From positions 620,001 through 684,000 of the forward strand of contig NC_063069.1 in assembly GCF_022605165.1 (NCBI RefSeq): a stretch of DNA of 64,000 nucleotides, read 5' to 3'. The translations under genes and the position numbers were made by a program. This DNA is from Purpureocillium takamizusanense. Taxonomy: Eukaryota; Ascomycota; Sordariomycetes; Hypocreales; Ophiocordycipitaceae. A model generated the notes under the pieces. The model was not told where the DNA came from. It saw nothing but the letters and a program-made list of their open reading frames with translations, and ran no database searches. This document shows positions 1 to 9,538 of the stretch, piece by piece. Within the stretch, counting starts at the first letter, position 1. Every line of letters begins with the position of its first letter.

Positions 1-7
1 ATTTTAC

Positions 8-184
8 CTCGGGAGGCTGGGGCTTGTCGCCGTCGGTGTTCTCTTTAGGTGCTGCACTGTCGACCTGGCCTCGCGTTGCGCTGAAGCGATAGCCATCCCG
101 GAGTGTGAAAATCAGAGTGACGGCCATGAAGAAGGCGGCAACGAGCAAGGCGCGGGCGCCGCGTACGGAGAGGATGGCCGACAT
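8..184 (-). CDS. N-terminal exon of a membrane-anchored protein (partial)
   Basis: A 59-codon exon starts at the ATG at 184 and ends in a phase-0 GAG followed by a GTAAAA donor at bases 7-2, so the rest of the gene lies left of the window. The peptide begins with a short basic stretch (SVRGARA), then one hydrophobic segment of about 17 residues (about residues 13-28), then a polar, Lys/Asp/Pro-rich stem. This is the layout of a single-pass type II Golgi or ER protein, such as a fungal glycosyltransferase. The family cannot be named from the anchor alone. The donor is acceptable but not strong; if it is not used, the frame still runs off the edge. Confidence 0.5.
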
Positions 185-1815
185 GGCCGACGTGACTGCT
201 CCGGCGAGCGTCAGTCTCTGCGCTGTACCCGAGTTCCTGTTGATTCTTACCGGAGTGCAGATGGCAGGTGTCAGAATGTCTGAGCCCTCTTACGGGGGCA
301 GCTCTGGCCAGGCCTGGCACCTGGCGGCACTCCGTACTCGACCAGACCGGGTTGCTCAGGGTATAGTATTCTTGAGATCAGAGAGCAACAAGGAACACTT
401 GAGGATTATCTTGGATCCCGGATGAAGTGTATCAACGCGAATAAGGTCATCCGGTGGCGATTTTCCTGACTATGGGCAGCATCGAGGTGCCTGGATGCAG
501 GTTGCAAGACGACCCCGATGGATACATGACATGTAAGAGAACCTGATGCGTGGGGACAATTAAGAAGAGCTATGCAGTCTACGGCAACGAAACGGGTCCA
601 GGACTACGTAGTAGCAGCAGAAGCATGCAAAAGCTCGTATCTCGATACATTGGCACCGGTGGAAGGATTTTTTTGCGACCGCCCGACCCAAGAAAGCAGC
701 GACGTCTCCCCCCCTTCCACCCCCAGGGGATTGAATCCGCCACCCTTGGCGGTCTCGTCGATGCACGTCGATGGCACTACGTACTAAGTTACGACTCTCG
801 CGGGACCGGTTTTACACTCCACATGGTCTACCCGAAGGACTCAACGGCCTACGAAAAAAGAGGTCGCGCTATGCCGGGGTGCAGCCAAGCCGCTTCGCTC
901 AAAGCGGCGACGACGAGACCCGTTCCGCCCGCCCAGACCAGACCAGATAGTACCAAGAAAATTGGAGGGCAACGGGGGGGAGCGAGAGATGGGAGAAAGA
1001 AAAAAAAACTTGGAAAGGAGGACGTCATTTTGACCAAGCTGTGGATCTCGACACGCGATGTCTCTCTCTCTGTCTCTCTGTCTCTCCCCCTATGGCGTGC
1101 CGAGTCTGATGTGCGTGCGTGCTGGGCACCCGGTGGTTGCATGCGCCTCCATTTTGTAAGTAGTAAGTTAGTTCCCTGTTGCTTTGCTGACGGTTGCCCA
1201 AGGCCGCAGTGGCCAATGGCATCCGAGTATGGAAACAATTGTGCTTCTTTTGGGGACGCGGCACTGGCAGCCCGCGCGATACGGGAGATCGATTAATTGA
1301 TGGCCAGGGGCGACGCTCGCTTCGGCTGCGGGCAAGTCCAGTCTCGGCCAAGTGCCGTCCACCCCCCCAGAGAACTTGCACACGGTTCATAGCCCTACGT
1401 ACGTAGTTCATTCATCAGTCACTGTTCTCCACATAGCCATGTTGATTGCGGTGGAGAACGTCCACTGAACGGTACCGAACAAGGACTATTGATATACTAA
1501 CTTAGCTTCATCACATATACACACGTGCTCCCTGCAAAGCGACATACACGCCGCGCTTTGGGGACATTGTTGCTCTCATGTCCCTAAGCACAAGAAGTAA
1601 TGATATGTATCATGAAGCAGACTTCATTCTCGCCCTTTTCGTTTTACCTCGTTTGCTCGACGCCGCCACCAAGTCTCCGCGAGAGCCAGACATGCGCACC
1701 GCTGCGATTGAAGCGAGAGACACACCGCCGCTCACGCTTCCCTCCATCTAGATTCTCACCCCCGCCGCAAACTGCTGCAGCTCCGCAGCCCACGTCTACC
1801 GTCCGTCCCCCCGTC
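185..1815. other. Intergenic, 1.6 kb
   Basis: No convincing gene. It should hold the promoter of the leftward gene ending at 184 and the 3' region of the NlpC/P60 gene. It contains a TCTCTCTG pyrimidine run near 1060-1090 and a GTACTAAGTTAC element at 781-792 whose core recurs in other gaps (6028-6040 and 59631-59644). Open frames here are Arg/Pro-rich and occur on both strands over the same bases, as expected for GC-rich non-coding DNA. Confidence 0.5.
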
Positions 1816-2862
1816 TCACCCTCGGTGGTGGTGGAGGAACCGCTCAGCGCCCCAGTAGTCGTCGTTGAAGCGCACGGGGGTGAGGCGCGTCGGCGTCCCC
1901 GCGGCGTACGCCTCCAGCATGTTCCCGTCGCCCGCAAACATGGCCACGTGGTAGATGGACTCGGCGTCGGTGAGGTTCGAGGCGTAGAAGATGAGGTCGC
2001 CCGCCCGGAGGTCCTCGCGCTCGACCGGCGTCCCGTGGCCGGCAAAGTAGGCCTGCGGGCCCGCGTCGCGGCCGATGGTGATGCCGTGCGAGTCGTAGAT
2101 GGTGTGGGTGAAGCCCGAGCAGTCAAACGCGTAGCCCGAGGTGCCACCCCACAGGTACGGGCGCCCCAGGAAGATCTTGCCCGTCTCCACGAGGTCCTCG
2201 CCCGTCGGGTAGGGAATGTCCGAGGCCTTCTTGTACACCTCGGCGTCGTCCCTCGCCAGGTACGCCGATCCGCCGCCGGGCACCGCGACCCGGATCGCCT
2301 TGCTGGTCCGGCCCGTCTCCGGCAGGCGCGTGTCGAACGAGACGTCCATGACCTTGTGCTTCAACGAGGCGTCGCGGTACAGGCCCACGGTCGGCCCCTT
2401 CTTCACCTGCGCAAACGGCCTCGTCGCCTGCAGGTGCCCATACTGGCCGGCGTCCGTCGTCACCTGGCTGCAGGGAATCCACCCCGGGTATCCGAGGTCG
2501 CTGCTCGGCGTGGGCTGGCCCGTGACGGCAACCTCGCACCAGGTGTCGTTCCTCCCCGTGATGTACACCTTGGTGCCGTACAGCGCCTGCGTCTGGGTCC
2601 GCGAGCTGCTCGTCAGGTCTCTGAACTCGTCGACGGTCATCGAGTCCAGCCACTTCTGGATGTCGACGGGGCTCTCGAGCGCGGGCTGGTCCACAGGACG
2701 GGGCTTGCTTGGATTGGTCCACAGAGTCGACACCGAGACGTTGACGAAGGCGACCTGGTTTGAGGCCCTCTCGTGGACGACACGCGCCAAGACGGTGGCC
2801 CCTTGGAAGCCTGGGGCGGCGGCGGCGGCGGTCAGAGCCGCAACAAGTGATTGTGAGCGCAT
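1816..2862 (-). CDS. NlpC/P60 cysteine peptidase with SH3b-like N-terminus (YkfC type)
   Basis: An intronless 348-codon gene. The start at 2862 is chosen because it opens a hydrophobic, Ala-rich leader (MRSQSLVAAL), a possible but weak secretion signal; an upstream in-frame ATG would add 27 residues without one. Residues about 35-215 resemble the SH3b modules of Bacillus YkfC-type gamma-D-glutamyl-L-diamino acid peptidases (VSVSTLW, QALYG, GYPGWIP). Residues about 220-340 are the NlpC/P60 domain with the nucleophile Cys248 in FDCSGF and the base His305 in YHVAMFAGDG. The third triad position, His in YkfC, appears as Glu317 in NMLEA. Such enzymes cut cell-wall peptides of bacteria, so a role against or in feeding on bacteria is plausible. 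Absence of introns and the bacterial-type family suggest an old transfer. Confidence 0.88.
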   Translation of the reverse strand: MRSQSLVAALTAAAAAPGFQGATVLARVVHERASNQVAFVNVSVSTLWTNPSKPRPVDQPALESPVDIQKWLDSMTVDEFRDLTSSSRTQTQALYGTKVYITGRNDTWCEVAVTGQPTPSSDLGYPGWIPCSQVTTDAGQYGHLQATRPFAQVKKGPTVGLYRDASLKHKVMDVSFDTRLPETGRTSKAIRVAVPGGGSAYLARDDAEVYKKASDIPYPTGEDLVETGKIFLGRPYLWGGTSGYAFDCSGFTHTIYDSHGITIGRDAGPQAYFAGHGTPVEREDLRAGDLIFYASNLTDAESIYHVAMFAGDGNMLEAYAAGTPTRLTPVRFNDDYWGAERFLHHHRG

Positions 2863-3940
2863 GGTCACGGCTGTAATTCTTCTTGGCTTGACCACAAGAT
2901 CTACATTGGCTTCATGGACGTCAATCATTGGAACTATATACATTCTCGTTGCGATAGCGAGAGGGGGCCGCTCGGGAAACCCGACGATCCCCTTGTCAGC
3001 GATATCGATGTTGGGGTTGGGGAGCGGAAATCCCGATGGGAAAATCAGCCAAAATTACAAAGTACAATCTCAGGAAGCCACCCAGGACCTCGCCCGCTGC
3101 GGTGGCAATACACCGAACGTCGGTCTGAGTGGTTACGTCTTCAAGACTGTCAATGTAACAATCGCAATCAGATTACCTCAACTCTTCCCAGATAGCCAAC
3201 CCTTACAGCCACTTCGCAGTCGATAACACCTAAGCTATGATAAGAGCCATATCACCGAGCAAAGTGGCCTTGTAATACTTTGCACTACTCACTGTCGCTT
3301 GTAAGGATTCCAACTTGCGTCATGGGCTGATCACAGAAGCTCGAGTCTGCGTTGGAGCATTGATGGCTAGGGAAGGGGGAAGGGGAAAGGGACTGGTGCG
3401 CGGAGCATGCAGCCCTCTCCGCATTTTCTCCGCATTAGCTTCGTCTGGGGTACATGTAACCACACCGTGCCATCGGCCTCTCGGCAACGAACAACCCACG
3501 CTACGGTGCGCAGTAGTACTATGCTCAGCCGATGCAGTCAGCTCGAGCCAGAGTTGACCCGCGCCAGCGAAAGTGCGCAGGCATTAGAGAAGAGAAGATC
3601 TTTGCTCGACTTGGGGCCGTCGACTTTCTAGAACCTCCTGTGCTCGAAGCTGCTAGGGCCCAGTGCCACGGAGGTGCATGTGGTCGAACACACCACTGGT
3701 CCGGTGTGACGGAACTTCAGGGGGACAGCATGTTGTTTATGAACGGCACGGTCCTAGCCCGCAGGTACTATATTAAAGCACAGTGAGGTACGATCGGGAG
3801 TTTTCCCTGCATATATTCCAGCACAGGGCCAAAAGAACGAGAGTGCGGGTAGACGTTATCCAGAGTGTTCTCCCTTCTCCAGTGACTCCTGCAAAGGCAT
3901 TACTCCCGAGTACCATGACACACGCTTACTCCCTAGTCCC
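2863..3940. other. Intergenic, 1.1 kb
   Basis: Upstream region of the NlpC/P60 gene and downstream region of the cysteine-rich protein gene; both are on the minus strand. Base composition is more balanced here than in most gaps. No coding exon could be supported. Confidence 0.5.
2934..2940 (-). promoter_or_regulatory. Candidate TATA element of the NlpC/P60 gene
   Basis: The minus strand reads TATATAG about 72 bases upstream of the chosen ATG at 2862. Position and sequence suit a TATA box and favour the shorter protein start. If transcription begins downstream of this element, the upstream ATG at 2943 cannot be used. Confidence 0.35.
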
Positions 3941-4348
3941 TCAGCATCTGCACCCGCAGGCACTGCAGTTGTCGCCCTGGCCGCACGCCTGGTCCGTACT
4001 GCACGCCGAGTCGCTCTTGCAGGTGATCCAGTCCCCGTAGCCCCCGTTGGACGCCGTCCAGCACCACTCCCCGCCGTTGCCACACGTCTTGAAGCAGTAC
4101 CCGCTGCTGCAGCCGCTCGGCTTGCCAAACCAGCACTCGGCGGCGGCTTCGGGGTCTCGGCGGCTGGCTTTGCTGCCGCCCTCCGGATGGTCGGCGCACT
4201 CGCGGATGTTGTTTGGGTCGACGTTGAGCGGGAGCTTGGACCGGTCCACGGTCATGACGCCGAGCTTGCCGCACGAGTGATCGGTGGGCGAGGAGGCGGC
4301 GCTGAGTCCCAGGGGGGACAGCAAAAGGAAGATGGTGGACAGCTTCAT
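3941..4348 (-). CDS. Small secreted cysteine-rich protein, 14 Cys
   Basis: A single exon of 135 codons. Residues 1-18 form a clear signal peptide (MKLSTIFLLLSPLGLSAA). The mature part has 14 cysteines at 26, 51, 72, 80, 85, 89, 96, 110, 116, 122, 128, 131, 133 and 135, enough for seven disulfides. Ten lie in the last 56 residues, and the chain ends CSACGCRC. The core GYCFKTCG..GEWCW..NGGYGDW is Gly/Trp-rich and reminds me of fungal IDI-2-like and effector-like proteins, but I do not recognise the family firmly. An extracellular role in interaction with a host or competitor is inferred from size, leader and cysteine content. It lies 1.1 kb from the secreted-type NlpC/P60 gene in the same orientation. 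Confidence 0.85.
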   Translation of the reverse strand: MKLSTIFLLLSPLGLSAASSPTDHSCGKLGVMTVDRSKLPLNVDPNNIRECADHPEGGSKASRRDPEAAAECWFGKPSGCSSGYCFKTCGNGGEWCWTASNGGYGDWITCKSDSACSTDQACGQGDNCSACGCRC

Positions 4349-6729
4349 CTTGTTGGTTGGAAGCTAAGGGACCAGACGAGAATGGAGGGGAGTGACTGCG
4401 CATAAAAGTTGTCTTGAACGGAGACAACAGGAGTCGAAGTGGAGGGACTGCGTGGGTTTAAATGCTGCTTGCCCTCTGGGGTTCCAGGGGAATCACCAAC
4501 GCTGAACCCGCCCTCGGCCCGATCCGAAATCGCTGCTGCTGCCAAGCCATCGCGGGCAAATACAAAGAAGGACTGTTCCGATGTTGAAACAGCGTCGCCC
4601 CGTCGCGGCGTACCAGACTATCCGTACCAAGTATACCGTACGCACCATGCAGCCTGCTTTGCCAAAGCCGCATACAACAGGTCATGCCGGGCCGGGCTGA
4701 CCGCCGGACAACAATGTGGGGGCCTTCTTTGATCATGCCACTGAGCTTGTATTGAGGCATGCTCAGGGGCAGGATATCTACAACCTCGCATCATCTAACC
4801 AACTCCCGTTGCAGATGAGCGTTCGATGGGTTGCACAGCACGTCACTGAAACACCGAGACTTATACGCTGCTGCCCTCTCAATGCTGTGGGCCGAGATCC
4901 ATAGCCATCCAAGCATGAGTCTAGGTAGAAGAGGCTCAACACCAATAGTGTGAACCTTAAGAGGCTTCTGGTCAGCTATTCCCCATCATCAGCTCCCGTG
5001 AACCCCTTTACCTCAATGGTAACCTGTTGCCTTAGGGAGCACATCATCCAACTCTCCGAAAACACCCCTCCCGTCTCACCGCATCCAAATGCTGACCTGC
5101 AGCCTCGGTATGCGGTCCTTCCCACGCAAGACACGATGACTACATGCCCATCACGCCCAACCGAGCCAGCCGCCCATGGCCTAGACTCCGCCACGAGACC
5201 AGCCATTCTCCGGCCCGTCTCTACGAATGGACATATTCCTCTCCATTGGGTGTCGCGGCCATCAATCACTCCCCCGGCATCCGATACCGGCCGCGGGCAT
5301 CCTCTCGCTCATCCGTTGTATCCCGAGATGCAACATACATGACCACATTTGGGCATCCCCCGTTATGATGCATCGGCTCAGCTTACGAGAGACGGCGGAG
5401 CGGGTGATAAACGTCGACTGCTCGGGGCCCAGAAAGTGTCAAGTTCGCGCCCGGAGCGGGTTGCTGATTTGCTTTCACTTCTTCATTCATGAGCAGTAGT
5501 CACATCAGGTTACACGAAAGTCCACAATACCGTTGACTACAACTACTTCGTACAGCTGAAAGGCAGGGCTGACCGACTAGTGTTGCACGTTTGCTTCCCG
5601 AACACTGCAAGTCAGCAATAGGGGCCATTCTCCTGCACCCAACCCAAACACATTGACGACCAAATTACCAAGCAACCAAGCAACCTGCCATACCCTTCAT
5701 CGTCCGATATCCCCTGAGCCAAACGCACAAAGCTTTTTACACAGCGCGCGAGGCAGACTCCCCTGTTGTCTTGCCCAATCAATCTCAAGCCGATGCAGCC
5801 TCGTTTGCGATCTAGCAGCACGATTCGACCAGCCCGTAGCTGAGTGTGAGAGGCAAACTTGCACCCTGCCTTTCCCAATGTTCAACCCCAGTCATCATCC
5901 TTGAAACAAAGTCAAGCCATTGGAAGGGGGAAGAAAAAGGGGTGCTGTCTCACATCCCACCAGCAAAGCCCATTGGCGCGCAGCGCACCCGCGCTCCCTC
6001 CCTCTTCAACGGCTGCTAGGGTATGTATATACTAAGTTACTAGCTTCACCCATACGTACTACGTATTATTGCCCCGCGTCTGCCTGTCGTCACCCTCGTG
6101 GGTGGCAGTCGCGGGGGCAAAGGTCTCACCACGACTTTTTGACATGTCTTAGAATCATTGAGCCGAAACGGAAAGTTCGCTGACCTTTGAGACGTAACTA
6201 AACCAGCCCCCGGCCAGATCCATACCAGAGCAAGATAGAGAAAGAGAAATAGAGAGAAAATAAGCCGCACAGAGAACAAAGGAGATAGCGTACATCTAAC
6301 GTCGGGGGATCGGCAATACAAAGTGGTATGATATTCGGGACCGCTGTCGGCGTATAGGTAGTAGATCAAGCAGGCAAAAACGTCAGGCAACTCTGGTGCG
6401 CCGGCACCCACCACCGACCATACGCATCCCCCCCGCACGTCATCCTTCCGGGGGGGGGAGCTTGAGCACAAAGCAAGCAAACACACAACGAAAGAAACGG
6501 ATGAGTAGGTTAGAAGCACATTGGGAAGCACCCTTTTCCCCCATTTCAACCCATCAAGCTGGGGTTCGATATCTCCCGCGGGCCCTTGAGCCCTTGATCG
6601 CCGCATAAGCCATGATATAAGACCCCACTGAACGCCTGTCAAATGATGCCAGATTAAGACTTGTCCCGCCGTGACAGAAAAACGGAAGCCGCCCAAGTGC
6701 GTGCGCGCGCGCGCCTGGCACGCTCATTT
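4349..6729. other. Intergenic, 2.4 kb
   Basis: Lies between the start of the cysteine-rich gene and the stop of som1. It contains a TACTTCGTACAG element at 5544-5555 and TATACTAAGTTAC at 6028-6040, both recurrent elsewhere in the window. A 216-codon frame on the minus strand (6046-6696) lies just past the som1 stop and has no recognisable features; I read it as 3' flanking DNA. Confidence 0.5.
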
Positions 6730-9538
6730 TCACTCTGCTCCAATCTCGCCCCCCTCCATGCCGGTGAACGCTCCGTTGAAGTCAAACGGCTCGTTGTTGT
6801 CCTCATGGAGGAACGAGTCGAAGTCGAAATCGTTCAGGACATCACCCGACTGCAGCGGGTTAGCTAATTCCATGGAACCAAAGTCAACCTGCCACTTGAT
6901 GTTAGCCAATGAGTCTTGTACGCTACCAACGCTGCTACCGTGCGTACCATGGTGCCAAAGTTGTCCATAGCCATGGCGTTGTTCTGATTCGGATCCCCCT
7001 GGCCTTGCGGAGGCATGGAAGGACCCTGAGAAGCGGGCGCGGGCGCCGCGGCGGCCTGCGCGGGCGCAGCCGTTGTCGTCTGAGCGTTTGCCGCGCCACT
7101 CTGCCCACTCTTGAAGCCAGGGTTGACGGGCGTGATGGGCGTGGCTGGTGTGGGGGCCTCTTGGTCGCCACCAGCATCGCCAGCGGGAGTGGCACCGGCG
7201 TTTGAGGCGTTCTGGCTGGCCTTCTTTTGCGCGGCAGTTCGCTGCAGGGTGTCAGTTCCAGCCAAGTTCACGTCGACGAGCGCGCACGAGTAACCAACCT
7301 TGTCCTTGGCAGACTTGCTCTCCTTCTTCTTCGGCGCAGCCTTGTTGCCCTGGTTTGGCGTCGGCGGTGCCGCGGCAGGCTGCTGCGGCGAAGCAGTCGT
7401 GCGGTTGTTGGCGTTCGCGCCGGCAGTGGCTGGCGCTGACGGAGGAGGCATCGACCGCTGCTGAGGGGTACCTTGGGCCTGCGGGTTCTGCTGCGGTTGC
7501 TGCTGCGGCTGCTGCATGCCCTGAGGGACCATCTGGCCATTGGGTCCCTGCTGCCACTGCTGGGGAGGACCACCCTGCTGGCCTTGCTGAGGCTGCCCTT
7601 GCTGCTGCTGCTGTTGTTGCTGCTGGCGGGCGGCCATCATCTGCTGCGGGTTCATCTGGCCGTTGAATGGCTGTCCAGGGTGCGAGCTCGGCGGCCGCAT
7701 GCCGTTCATTTGCGCCTGCGCTGCAGCCATGTTGCCCTCCATGTTCTTGAAGAAGTGCGGCGCCATGTTGGGGTCGACGTGGTTGCCCATAAAGTTCATC
7801 GCAGGGTTGGGGGAGCCGCGCGACTGTCCACCTTCGGGGACCGGCGAGGGGACGCCTGAGTTGTTCATCTGAGGGGTACCACGTTTCATCTGCTCGGCGG
7901 GATTCGGCGACGCTCCCGTGCGCATGGCCTGCGGAGAAGCGTCGGGGAACGGTTGTCCGTTGGGGCCAGGGCCCGGTCCTCCCGGTCCGCCGGGGCCGCC
8001 CTCCCGGGGCATGCCAGGCATGTTGTCCTGCTCCTGGCGGGCCATCATGAGCCTCTTCTTGTTCTGCTGCTCGAGAAGCATCAGCTGCATTTGGTAGTCC
8101 TGAAGGGCGTGGTTGCTGCCAGGGTTCTGGCCCTGGGCGCCCGGACCGGCTCGGATGCCGCCAGGGCCGATATCGCCGGGGTTGTAGAAGGCATTGAGAG
8201 CGGTGCCGTCAGGGGCCTGAGGCATCATCGGCGAGCCCTGGCCCTGTGGTCCGGCGGCATTGGGCATCTGCTTATTTCCCATCTGCGACCCGTGGTGCTG
8301 CTGGAGGTTCTGCGAATACGTAGCGATGGACTTTTGCTGGGCAGCCGGAGGCGCGTTGACGAAGTTCTGGAACTGCTGCGGGTTAAGGGAGTTAGGGTTG
8401 ATGCCGTTCGCGGTCAGCATCTGGTGCGCGGCAGCGGCGTTGGGGTTGTTGGCCAGCTGCTGGCCGGGCATGCCCTGGCCGGGTCGGCCGTTCATCATGG
8501 CGCCAGGCTGATTGGGGTTGAAGGGCGCGCCGTCGATACGTGGCCGCTTGGACGGCGAAGGCGCGTTGTCGCCGGACGCGGGGGACGCGGGGCGGTCGCG
8601 GTTCTCCATGCCGGAGGGGTCACGCTGCATCTGGTTCTGCTTGGCCTGCTGCATAATCATTTGTGGGCTGCGTTTGCGCCGTCAGCAAAACGTCCGAGGC
8701 TGCGGACGGGGGACGTCACGGGCCACTCACTTCTGGTTGTTGGCCATGGCGGCGCGGGCGAGGTTGCCCTGCTTCATGGCCATGTTGCCGTTCTGCATGT
8801 TCCGCATCATGTATTGTTGCTGCTGGGGCGTCATTTGGCTCATCTCCATGCCGGGGCGCATTTGACGGAGCAGTTCCTGTTGCTGGGTCTGCTTCAGCCG
8901 AGACTGTTGCTGCGCAAGGGGGAGGGGGCGAGTCAGTCTGGGGTCCACGACACACATGCACGCATATCTCGACACGATTTCACGACATGGCGGACGCATC
9001 GGGCCAGGGGAATGAGCCGTACCTGTGTGTGGGCGACGTATTGGTTTACGGTCCCATTGCCACCCTTGGCGCGCTGGGCGTTGTAAATGTCCCAGAATAG
9101 ACAGAACCACTCGTAGAGAAAGGACGAGTCGGAGGCGGGCATCGGCAGCTTCGGGGGCGGCAGGTCGTCGGGCAGTTTGCCATCGATGTCGTCCTTGCTA
9201 TCGGTGTCCATGGCGTCGTCGGCGCCGTTGACAGCGTTGCCCGACTCGTCGCGGCGTCGGTTAGCACCATCCTTGTGGACGTTGACCTGCGACTCGCTGT
9301 TGAGCAGGCTGCGGGCGCAGTCGAACATGCCGTATCGGATAAAGTATTCGTAGATGTAGGTGTTGAGGACGCCGCGCTGATTGTCGTTGATCTGCTGCTG
9401 CCTCGCGGCGGCGGCGGCGGCAGCGGCAGCGGCCTGGGGGTTATTGGCGACGTTATTCATCATGGGCATTGGCGCACCGCCGACAGGGCCGCCCATGGGA
9501 TTCATGTTGGCCGCGCCCACGTTGGGGTTCATGGCCAT
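6730..9538 (-). CDS. som1: LisH-domain transcriptional co-regulator Som1/SomA (Flo8-like)
   Basis: Five exons join in frame: 9538-9023, 8909-8731, 8667-7299, 7241-6948 and 6888-6730, giving 838 residues. A LisH motif lies at about residues 58-90 (NTYIYEYFIRYGMFDCARSL), followed by the conserved WFCLFWDIYNAQR block. A long Gln/Pro/Gly/Asn-rich middle follows, then an acidic C-terminus with DVLNDFDFDSFLHED. This order is typical of Som1 of Magnaporthe and SomA of Aspergillus, nuclear partners of LDB-type Ptab/Dsc1 proteins downstream of cAMP-PKA that control conidiation, adhesion and virulence. The intron at 7242-7298 has an unusual GTTGGT donor and is 57 bases without a stop, so a 19-residue longer isoform is possible. 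The start gives MAMNPNVGAA; an upstream in-frame ATG would add 35 residues. A gap of over 3 kb upstream suggests complex control. Confidence 0.93.

Noticed and set aside
550..1296. 248-codon plus-strand frame
   Set aside because: It has no ATG-based context, domain or intron support, and crosses low-complexity purine and pyrimidine runs.
1600..2763. Long plus-strand frame (387 codons) opposite the NlpC/P60 gene
   Set aside because: It is the Arg/Val-rich antisense shadow of a gene with clear catalytic motifs; GC-rich third positions keep the opposite strand open.
7953..9086. 377-codon plus-strand frame opposite som1
   Set aside because: Leu/His/Arg-biased antisense of a conserved coding region; it runs through the som1 introns without reason.
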